Source: Monosporascus cannonballus (taxonomy: Eukaryota; Ascomycota; Sordariomycetes; Xylariales). From it: a DNA stretch of 64,000 nucleotides. Position numbers and translations under genes: made by a program. The stretch lies in contig QJNS01000039.1 in NCBI GenBank assembly GCA_004154925.1, positions 189,009 through 253,008 on the forward strand, read 5' to 3'. Shown here piece after piece: positions 50,380 through 61,000 of this stretch (positions are counted from its first letter, which is position 1; each line of letters opens with the position of its first letter). A model generated the notes under the pieces. That model searched no databases. It was not told the DNA's origin and saw only the letters and a list, made by a program, of their open reading frames with translations.

Positions 50380-53300
50380 TCTCGGAATCTGGATATTTTT
50401 TCCATTTGATTAGGTACTAGGTAAGTCCGTTTTGTTTTCGTATGTTAAAATTTTTTTTTACTTTATATACCTATTTATCCTTTACTTTTATATCATCTTA
50501 TGTTATATGTACCTTAATTATATTCGTTATTAATTCGAATAAAAAAACGTAAAAAATTAAATGAAATTAAATTTTTAATAAAAGTTCTAATTAATAATTG
50601 TTTTGTAAGATTTTCTTAACGATTTTGTATGGACCGATATATTTAAAATCGAGTTTTTTGCTGGGTCGTTTTATCTGGATATTTTTTGTAGCAAGGAAAA
50701 TTATTTTCCCCTTTTCGAAAATTAGTCCTTTTAACTTTTTTTGGTTATAGTACTTATTTATTTGATTTCGTACGAATTCTAGTTTTGTTTTTATCTTTTA
50801 GTACATTTATCGTAATTATTTTGATATAAGGATTACTTTAATATTAATTAAACCGTCGTTACGTACTTTTCTGTAAATTGTTAAGGTAAAATCAAAATTT
50901 GCGTTTATAAGTATTATATTAATATTTTCGTAATAAATGGTATTATAAACTAATTACGCGATTAAAAATTTCTTAACCTAATTATTCTATTTATAATTAA
51001 TGTAATATCGTAAATAAGGTTTTAAAATGTAATTTGTTCGTTTTATTTATTTATTTATCTATAATTTAAACGTATTAAATAATTTATAGTTTATGCCGAT
51101 TTATGGTATAAAGCTTTGCCAAAATTTAAATACGAAAATTAATTCTTTATTTAAAACGATTTTCATTAATACTCCGTATATATTAAAAATATATTTAAAA
51201 AAAGAATATATGCTAATTGTTCGGCGTTTATGTTCTTATGATATAATAAGAAATAGAAGAATTTTGTAAATCGATCGTCCATTACGAAAATGCTATTATA
51301 ATATATTTTCGTAATTAAATTTTTTAACATAAAAAATTTAATAACAAAGTTAAATATAATTAAATATTATAGTCGTTTTACGATTAATAATAGTTATAAT
51401 TATGCATATAGCTTATATTATCGAATCCTTGCTTTAGCGTAAATATTGTATTATTATACAATTTTTTGTATTATTAATTTTATTTTAAAAAAGAGATATA
51501 TGCATTAAAGTCACTTTAAGATTTTGTGGGTTTCTGGATATCCGTATAATTAATATTCGTATATTTCTCATATTACATTTTTTTGATATTCCTTTAAAAT
51601 TTGCATCTTATCCGTTCTTTAGTTTTCTAGGAAACCGTCGTTATATTATTAAATTTTTTAATACATGTCGAAAAATACTGCCCGAATCGTTATAATTTGT
51701 CGTAAACGTAAATATCTTTCTGTAATAATATCGAAAATTATACGGCTAACTTTAACCAATTTCTTTTCGAAATTTAGTCGCTTATTTAAAGTATTTACTT
51801 TGCCGTTTTTTAATCCTTTCTTATGGATAATAACGAAGTCGAAGTTTGCCAATTTTTCTACATATTTTAATTATCGTTTTATAAATTCTCTAATTATAAT
51901 AAATCGGGTAAAATTTTAATAATCTATGTAGACTTTAACCTAGCACAAGTTTCCCTTTAAAAAATACCTAAATTCCCGAAATGCCATAATAATAGCCATA
52001 AATTCCTTATCTGGAATGCCGTAATTAAATTCGGTTCCTTTTAACTTATACGAAAAAATGTAATAAGGTCCAATTTGTCTTTATTATCTTATTATCCAAT
52101 TATTACGCTTAACGCATAATCCGAAATATCGGTTTTTAGCTTAACGAGATAATTTAAATCGTATATAATTAATACTGGCTCGCTAGTAATCGCATCTTTA
52201 ATATCCTAAAATGCTTTTTCCGTTCTTGGCGTCTATTTGAATTTTTTTCTTTTTTAGTAAAATTCATTAGAAATATAACTATTTTGCTAAGATTTTAAAT
52301 AAACTTCCTATAATAATTAACGAATCCAAAAAATACCTTTACCTCCTTAATTATTATTAGCATTTATTATATTATGATCATAGCGATTTTCTTGGGATTT
52401 ATTTTAATATATCCTAAAGTAATAATATGTCCTAAACATTCCATTTCCTATTTATAAATTTTTTTTTGCATTAATCAATAACCTTACGTTCTATAAAGTC
52501 TAAAAAGTTTTATGAACGTATCCTATATGTGCTTTTTTTATTTCCGAAAAAATAAGAATATCGTCGAAATAGCAAATTATAAAAATATTAAGATATTTTC
52601 GTAATACGTAATTTACTATTCGTTAAAAAGTTACTAGTACGTTCGTAAATCCTATTAGTATAATTAAATACTTAAATAATCCGTATTTTATTTTAAAAGC
52701 TATTTTTTATTTGTATTTTTTTTAATTTTAATAAGATTATATTTATTTCTAAAATCGAATATTGTGAACTATTTAATTTCGTAAGATCGGTTTTTTATTT
52801 CCATAATCAAACATAATAATATTTAATATTTAATTATAATATCGTTTAGTTATTAATAATTAACTATAAGTTGCAATTTCTCATTTTTTAATACGAAAAA
52901 TATTAAATATCTTATTAATAGTTTCGAAAATCGAATTTATCTTTTTTGTAACCGATTTTCTAGATATTTTCTGAAAGTACGTAACTTATTTTTACTAAAG
53001 TTATAAATAAGGTAAAACTTTGTCGAAAATTCTTTTTTAAGGATTATTTCGTAATTTTATTCATTATATTCTGATAATTTCGTATTAAATTCCTTTTTAA
53101 AAAACTACTTATATTTAAAGTATTATAATAATACATTTACCAGATTTTTTGATTTTTAACGTTGCTGTTTTTGCTATTCCAAATTGTTATTCAATTATTT
53201 TAATTTTGTTTTAATAATAATAACGATATATCGTATTTTTGTTAATATTCGTTTTTTTTCTTATATTTTGTTCTTTTAGATAATAAGGTTTTTATCGTAT

Positions 53301-53760
53301 CCTTATGCCTATATTTATTATCATCATTAGTCAAATATTAAAATCTTAATTTTTTTATTTATTAATAAGCAATAAAACGAATTCTATTTAGCTAATTCCG
53401 GCGTTAGTTAAAATTTTATACTAAAGTATTTAGAATAATTCTAAGATTATATCGTAATTCTCGAATAAAACGATATCGAAATTAACTATCTGGTATTATT
53501 TTTTTATAAAAATCTTAAAGTAATTAATTTCGCGTATAATTCTTTTAATATTATAAACGAATTCCTAACCTTTGGCATTCGTCGTTATATAAGGTTTTAA
53601 TTTATATTTCCATAATAATTTAAACTTATTGATTATATCCGGTATAATATAATTTCCGCCCAAAGCTCCGTAATTTACTATTGCGGTATATTAATACGTT
53701 CTGATTTGTATTTCCAAAGTAATAAGGTCGTTAACGTCTTTTATCGTCGCGTTTAAAACC
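50380..53760 (-). pseudogene. pol remnant of copy D
   Basis: Minus-strand protease-RT-RNase H-integrase-chromodomain frame with RIP-type stops. The RT box YFDD is intact (52560-52571). The open block 51658-51852 corresponds to the RNase H end ('NFDFVIIHKK') also seen in copy C. Confidence 0.8.
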
Positions 53761-54599
53761 TTTTTTATGCACTCTCTTTAACTTTTTTAAGTTTTATTAT
53801 TCTGCGAACTTTTTATATGTAACCTTTTTTTTAACTCTTATTCAAATTTATCGAACTTTTTCTGTATTTCTTCGTTTAACGCGTTAAGCTGCTATATTTA
53901 TTATTATTACCGGCGTACTATTCCTTTAAGTCGTATCAATTATTCTTAATTTTTTTTGTAATCTTTCTTTTTATCCAATAAACAATTTTTTATATTTATG
54001 ACTATATTCCATTATACATCGTTTTACTTATTATTTTAAAGTTCTTTTATAAACTAACGTATTCTTTTCTTAATAATTTTTTTAAGGATCTATAATAAAT
54101 ACTAATTAAAAATAAAGATTTGTAAGAACTTTCTGGCAATATTTTTTTTACTATACGCTGGATTAACTCTTTTTTTCGTTTGGTAATTATATTATCTATA
54201 ATAATAAAACGGTTTTTTTACGGACACTACTTTTTTCGGGCCAGGTTTTTGTTTCGGCCAGATATTAAATATTTTCTGGGGTTATGGTTTAAAATTATCA
54301 ATATTATTACTTATTATCCTTATTATTCTCAATACGGTTTGGGAAATTAAATCCTTTATAATATATACGGGTAATTTATTTGTAAATATATTACTTTTAT
54401 TTTTCGTAATCGGGATATTCTTATTATCAACAATATATAGCGTATATTTTGCCGTATTAATTAAAAGTTCCGGAATAAACTTTTTCTATCTAGTTCTGGT
54501 ACTTACGTAATTATCCTTATAATACTTTTTATTATATTCGCAGTATTTATTAAATTAACTTTCTAATTTCTTATATTTTTCGTTAAATTTCTTGTTATA

Positions 54600-55600
54600 A
54601 TGGCCCTTATTAAACCTTTTGTTATAAGCCTAATGCATACTTGGCTTAAATTATATTAATAATTTTATTATCATTTCCTTAGTTATTCCTAGATTATCCT
54701 TCCGGTATAAGGATCCAGTTATCTTATTATAATTTCTTAGGTTTCTTATACTTATAAACCTTATGTCCTATTTTGCGGTAATTAAAGCATTTGATCTGGT
54801 TCTAATTTTATCTATAAGTAACGCCGAATTTCATAAATCCTAACGCCGTTCTATAAAAAAATAAAAAGTACGTTTCGTTTTTTTCTTTAATTAAACTTAT
54901 TATATCCCAAACGTAAAGCGTATTATCCTTTTTTCTCCTATCGTTTTTCAAACTGTCGATTATTAATCTTAATTATCTTTATATTATATCGGTCCCAGGT
55001 AGCTAATCCTTTAATTCGAATAATCTTATTTTTTGTATCATTTTTTTTAGCCTTTTATAAAATATATCCATAAAAACGTTGATTTCGTTATCTTCTTATC
55101 CGGCCTTAGCCGTAGAATTTTTAAAAATTACGGCATACTTAAACGCAAAATTCTTTTTATCGGAATTGCAAAAATTATTAAACCGTAAATTATTTTTTAT
55201 CTGGATTGCCGAAATTATTACGCATTTTATTTTTAAAATTGGTATAAAGTAAAAAGATTTCGTTAATAAAATCCTCCTTATTCAACTTTTTTACTTTTAA
55301 AAAAAACTTTATAATAGGCTTAAATTAATTAACCGCATTTTTTATTAGGTATATTCCTATTATTAAAACCATATCCGCTAAATTATTAAAATCCAGGAAA
55401 CGAAAATAAATTTGTACCTAAATTAAGAAAATCTAAAGATTACCCTTTTTATTATAAGGCTTTGGCTTTTTGGGCTTTATACGGGCGAAAAAGTTTTGGG
55501 TAAATGGCGTAACCCTAAGTTGTCGAATTTCTTTTTCCAGTTCCCGAATTCGAGCCTAAAACTGCTAAATAAAGGTTTCTTAAATACTAATTAATATTTT
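54600..55600 (-). pseudogene. gag remnant of copy D
   Basis: Gag frame of family 1 read on the minus strand. The knuckle near 54755-54800 reads Cys-Phe-Asn-Tyr-Arg-Lys-Ile-Gly-His. The start codon is changed to ATA near 55598. Stops are numerous. Confidence 0.65.
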
Positions 55601-55657
55601 AACAATATTAAATATTGTTTAAAATCTAATAATACTATTAAATAAACACTTGTAAGA

Positions 55658-56029
55658 TATAACGAATTATACGGTTTAAGTAATTATTAAACCTTAAGTC
55701 GACGAATTTATATTAATAAAAATATTATAAAAATCCAAGTAATAAATATAATAACATATTATGTCTCGTAATACCAAAAATGTCTTAAGTAACGATATTA
55801 TATTACAAGCTGGTATTATTTAAATTATAAAAATAATAAACGTATATATCTTAATCTCTGTATTATTATTTATTTTTGTTTAACAAAATCCTACTAAACA
55901 ATTACTTAATGCTATTTAGTCGTGCTTAGTTAAAACCTACTAAACACTAATTACCTAATCCTAAACTAACGTAGCTTTGTGATCTTGGCTGGACGGTTTC
56001 CGCAGGCCCAGCTAGCTTGGATTGTAACA
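55658..56029 (-). repeat. 5' LTR of copy D
   Basis: 372-bp partner of 49310-49682, ending ATTGTAACA on the + strand, followed by the TSD TTATT. Confidence 0.9.
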
Positions 56030-56034
56030 TTATT

Positions 56035-57130
56035 ATATACGTAAATTAATATATATAAACAAAAGAAATAATATATAAATTGCGGATATTTTAATATTTA
56101 ATCAGGAAATATTTTTATTTTAATAATAAATGTATTTTGTCAATAATAACCAGATTATATTGTCGTTCGAAAATAAAATTGAAGATAATAATTTGGAACT
56201 AATCGTTTAATATTTATTTAAATTTAAAAATAATATAATTATGTTATCCGGTGGCTATAGGGTCGAATATCTTTAAATTAAACTTTTTCGTATTCGCAAA
56301 TATTAAAACTAAAATAAAATATAAAATTATTATTATAACAATTTCTGATTTTTTTTATTAATTTAATTAATAATATAACTTAAATAATAATTAAATCGGT
56401 TATTAACGAAAAAAATTAAATAATAAAGCGTTTTTTAAATTTTATCTTAATAACAAAAAAAATATTAAGTTTTCCGAAAACCAGATAATATAGCGTATTA
56501 ACTTATTTTTTCCCTAAAATATAACTTTATTTATTATGTATAACGCCTAATATAAAGCGAATAAATTAACGGCATAAATTTTCTATAAGGTTATCGGCCG
56601 TATATATAATATTAACATATAGGTTAATTATATTTTTATTAATAAAAAACCAATAAAAATATTAAATAAAAATAAAGGTTTTATTTTAAAAAATTAAATA
56701 TATTACCCGTATTTAATTAATTAAAAAATATATTTCGGAATTTATTACGAACGATTTTGAACTTTATATATTATTATTTTGGGTTATAGAGTTATATTAA
56801 TATTATATTAGCCCAAAATAAATAAAAAAATTATAATACGTATGAATTAAGATTTTGGGTTATTTTTTTTATAATAATTTTTATTTCGTATTAATTAAAA
56901 CTATTATTATATGAAAAAATAAAGATTTTAATTTTACATTATATTATAGAAGTTAAAATATTAAAAGTTTCGTAATTAACATATATTCTTAAAATTAATA
57001 TTAATAATTTTTGCAAATTTATATAAAAACATAATAAAGGGAACGAAAAAATACAACTTGTTATTAGGCCTTATTTTGGAAGTTTTATTGTTTTTGTAGG
57101 TATTATTTTTAAAGGAGTTTAACTAATACA
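56035..57130. other. Unidentified AT-rich RIP-decayed layer, part 3
   Basis: Last piece of the old layer after copy D. There are no open frames of note and no recognisable family. Composition changes abruptly at about 57130. Confidence 0.55.
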
Positions 57131-57132
57131 TT

Positions 57133-57226
57133 GGACCCCTAACAAATACTTCTTGATCAAAAGTTATAGCTGTAGCTACGGCTGCTGCGCCGCAGGCGCA
57201 GCCACAATCTCCAAAATGGGGTCCTA
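57133..57226. repeat. Short GC-rich palindromic insert, possible miniature element
   Basis: About 94 bp bounded by GGACCCC and GGGGTCC. Inside is GGCTGCTGCGCCGCAGGCGC, which can fold on itself. It is unmutated while its left neighbour is RIP-saturated. Being below the length that RIP recognises would explain this. No TSD was established. Confidence 0.35.
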
Positions 57227-58058
57227 ATCAAGATAAGGTAACGACCATCCTGGTACTTACAGCTGCATATATACTGGAGCTCTCACGATGGACCAAGCCG
57301 TAACATTAAAGGAGATATATAAAATTTTAAGTCATATTTTTTTTTAAATTACATTGTAAAATATAATATTTAATCATTATTGTAATAATTTTAATGCCTG
57401 TTATTTATTTTATTTATATTATATATAATTTCAAATATTAGGTATAATAATTATAAGTACGGAGTTCTTAGCGAAATGGGCTAATCCAAGGTGGGTTATT
57501 ACTATATGGGCCTCGCGGCCCACATACCTAGCAGTGTTTTTAAAATTACCCATAACACCATAGTAAGTACGAAGTATTTGCTGGGAAGTAATTAGCGCCC
57601 CGCAGAGTGCCACCTGGTTGGGCCTTCATGGGCTAGCCTATTCATGGTTAGCACGCCTCCTGGGACCCACCTGCCAGCTCACTTCCCACGTTTCCCACTT
57701 GCCAGCTCTCGATCAATATTGGCGCTTGGGGTTTTGGGCGAAGCTGCAGTTGCATCGTGAACAATTCAAGCAAGTTAAGCAATCGCGCTTCTGATGCGCC
57801 ATAGACCCATTTAACTAACCTTCCACAAGTTAACTGGGCGTATCAAAGTTCCCATGCTCTCTGTCACTTGGGCGGCGAATTAGTTTTACATGAATCACCG
57901 GTTGCCCCTCCATCTTTCATTCAGTCTTTCTCAAGTCAAAGCGTCACTCTTCCCATCGCGAATAGCCCGTGTTACCCAGCTCGAAGTCGCACGCACGCAT
58001 ATGACATATCCAACGCCCGACCATTACCATCGTGCCGTGACCTGACAATGCTGGCAAC
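57227..58058. other. Boundary between the AT-rich block and the gene-bearing segment
   Basis: A last AT-rich stretch (about 57300-57440) gives way to normal composition. It contains a short perfect hairpin GGGCCTCGCGGCCC (57508-57521) within a longer imperfect palindrome. From about 57700 it is presumably promoter and leader of the downstream gene. No clear TATA box was seen. No coding frame here is convincing. Confidence 0.5.
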
Positions 58059-58071
58059 ATGGACGCCATGA
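58048..58071 (+). promoter_or_regulatory. Short upstream ORF overlapping the main start
   Basis: ATG at 58048 opens a seven-codon frame (Met-Leu-Ala-Thr-Trp-Thr-Pro) ending TGA at 58069-58071, out of frame with and overlapping the main ATG at 58059. It could dampen translation of the long protein. Confidence 0.5.
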
Positions 58072-61000
58072 ACGATTCGGGAATGCCTCCGCAGCTTCGC
58101 TTGGAAAGGCACACGCCGATTGCTGCCTTGACTCCAGATATCTCGGATCCTGCTTCTAGGGTTGTCCGGGGCATCGTCGCTGTTACTTGGCCTTACAACT
58201 CGGTCAAGAACACCTTCGCATTCATTCTTGCAGAGCCCGACTTCCGTCTTCGTCGCAAAAGGGGCCAGGTTCGCGTCAACTTCACTGGGTCGGCCGCGAG
58301 AGCTTTAGGGGAGTGCCGCCTCGCGGGGAATGACGAGATCTATCTGAGCTTGGACGGCGCTGAGTGGGAACCCGAGAACGCTAAAAGACGTCAAAGCGTA
58401 CCTGGCGCTGGGCTTGACTGGAAACTGAGGTTCTCCGAGAAGTTGCTGCTTCGGGTAGGGATGTCCTATGGTCTACCTGAGAAGGTGCTGACTCTTGTTC
58501 TCTGTCTAGGCCAATCTAGGCGAAACCGGCGAAGTAAAAGTCATCAATATCGATCACGCAGACCCCATCGAGCCAGATCAACCCATCGAGGACTCGCCAG
58601 TAGAGACCTCTCGCCTACGAAACTCTCCACCGCAACTCTTCGATGTCCCGGCCCTTGCACCGGCTAAGAATAACCGCTTGACAAAGCTGAATGACGAGTT
58701 TGCATCACCTGCCTTTCTTAAGAGGGCAAGATTATCCTACGGCTCTCTATTCGAAGACGGCTATGACATCTTCGAAGACGATGGTGGGGTTAGGGGAAGG
58801 GGTCGCAAGAGATCGCGTTTTGGCCGGAAAAGCGACGCCTGGAGATATACCAGCCAGTCACCGAGCCCTGAGCATCCTGCCGCTTCCCGGAGCGAGAGCG
58901 AGGCCGAAGAAGAGGGTCATACGAGCTCGCCGACGAGGCCGAAAATGACGGATGAAGGATGCCAAACAATGGAACTCGATATTCCCATGCCAGTTCGCAT
59001 CCCAGTTTCCACTGACTTGCCTTCGCAAAAGCCCCAAACTTCGCCCCCTACGACAGAGACGGTTTACCATCCCCGGAATGGCCTGGTAGACCAAGGTGTC
59101 CAAGCATTCCCTCAGAATGAATCTCCACCTACCGTTCCCGTTGCGAACACACGGTTTACACCTGCTGGCACACTCCATAATGCTACCCCTGACATCCACC
59201 CATTTCCTACGAATCATGTGTCCGGTATGCTTAGAGATGCCTTCCAGCAAAGATGGGAAACCGAAATTACTGAAAGTGCACACCGAGTCTACATCGAGGG
59301 CCCGGTCGCGCATGACCAAACATCCCATGACTTACTTCCAGCCAGTCCCGGAGCTAGGATGGTCGACCATCAGCCCTTGGACCTAGAAGACACGAGGCTA
59401 GGGAGACTCTCGCATCCTCCTAGCAGGCCGGAGAACTTCCCGAAAGATATCGGAGATCACAGTCATTATACTCATGACATCCAACAGACCCACACTTACT
59501 ATACTACGCCACAGGCGAGTTATCCGCCTTTGGACGTAGCAGATGACGAGGAAGGACACGCACCTGCTACCACGGACATCATTTGTAACTACCCCCCAGA
59601 CTATTTGAATGCTGCCGCGCAACCCGTGCCTCGACACCATATGCAAACACCACCACCATCCTTGAGCCAGGGAATTCAGGCGTCTCTAGCACCCCCTATC
59701 GCGGAAAAGGGCCTGACTTCTTGGGCTGCCGTGAACAACAACTCTCATACTACCTCGAAGCCGCAGTCAGATCGGTTGGGCAGTGTGGATGGTCGATCTC
59801 CTGAGACGCCCGTGGTTCTCGATGACGACGAGTCTGACGGTGATCCGTCACCGGCCCCCTCTGCAGTGGGGAATACCCTCAGAAACGGCCGTGTTGACAC
59901 CCTCGAAATTTCCGAGGATGCAGAGGTCGGGGATCAGGCTGACGCTATGCATTCTGACGAGGATGAACCAGAATATGATGAAGATGAGAATGAGATGGGT
60001 GGTGACTATGACACGCGTAACTACGTCGGACCCGATGATGACGAAGACGATAGTCAAGATGAAGATTTAAGACCGCACCGGTTAGAACCACAATTCGACG
60101 ATGGCGAGAGCTGGGACGATGAGAATGAATTGGAGGAGGAAGAACGTCGGTATCAAACCGACAGCGAGGAGGATTATGATATGGACGAGGACGAAGGAGA
60201 AGCAGGAGAAGAATTAAGAAGGCCAGCACCGCTAGCTCCTCGGCCCGCCCCGGCAGTGATAGATCTGATCTCCTCTGACAATGATGAAGACGACAACGAG
60301 GATGGAGACGGCATGCTTCCTCAACCCCGACCCGCACCTACCAGCGTAGGTCGCACGAATGATCCTACATTGAAGGCGAGATTGCCCCCAGAAGATGATA
60401 TTGTAAGTCAAGAGGAGGACGATGGTGAATTCGAAGGGTTTTCTGTTACGTCAGATTCCCCTGAGGCGCTTGGCCAGGACGAGGTGGTTCAGCACCACGA
60501 GGAAGCTGCGGACGGGACGGCAGGAGAAGGCTCTTCAGATAGCGAGGAAGAGCTGTGTGGGCTTTCTGAAAGGGACAACCCTCTACAGGCGCCTACAGAG
60601 ACTACAAGCGACGATGGAAAGCGAAGGGGTGCTGAACCAGCTTCGGTGGACGAGAACATGCCTACAGCGAGTCATGTCTCGGAGCCATTGGCATCCTTAG
60701 AGGGAGCAGAAGACATGGAGAATGGGGAGTCACAGAACAGAAGCCAACCACTCCCTTTGGACGAACGCATCCCTCCCGCAAGCCAAGCCACAGAACCGTC
60801 TGCAACTTTCAAAGGAAGAGAAGACGTCGCAGATCAGGACCAGCGGGAGCACGATATAGCTCCCTTAACGGCGGCTGAAGGGCTCGAGACTTTAAGCAAG
60901 ACAGTCAACCGAGAAGCAGCTGAAGCGAAAGCCGGTGAGAAAATCGATGTCTCCCAAGCGGAACCGGAAAAGCTCAGCATACTCGATGCTAAAGACAGGG

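Larger units (their letters stand above)
49310..56029 (-). mobile_element. Family-1 Gypsy copy D, full length
   Basis: 6720 bp on the minus strand with LTRs 49310-49682 (373 bp) and 55658-56029 (372 bp) and the TSD TTATT on both sides (49305-49309, 56030-56034). On the minus strand from right to left: gag with a knuckle near 54755-54800 (first Cys and the His kept), protease about 53500-53720, RT box YFDD at 52560-52571, RNase H end 51658-51852, integrase, and chromodomain near 50380-50470. The antisense gene of the family lies on the + strand beside the 3' LTR. Confidence 0.93.

Noticed and set aside
57868..58071. 67-codon + ORF upstream of the telomere-binding-domain gene
   Set aside because: It has no ATG at its beginning; only its last part, from the ATG at 58048, is plausible as a short upstream ORF.
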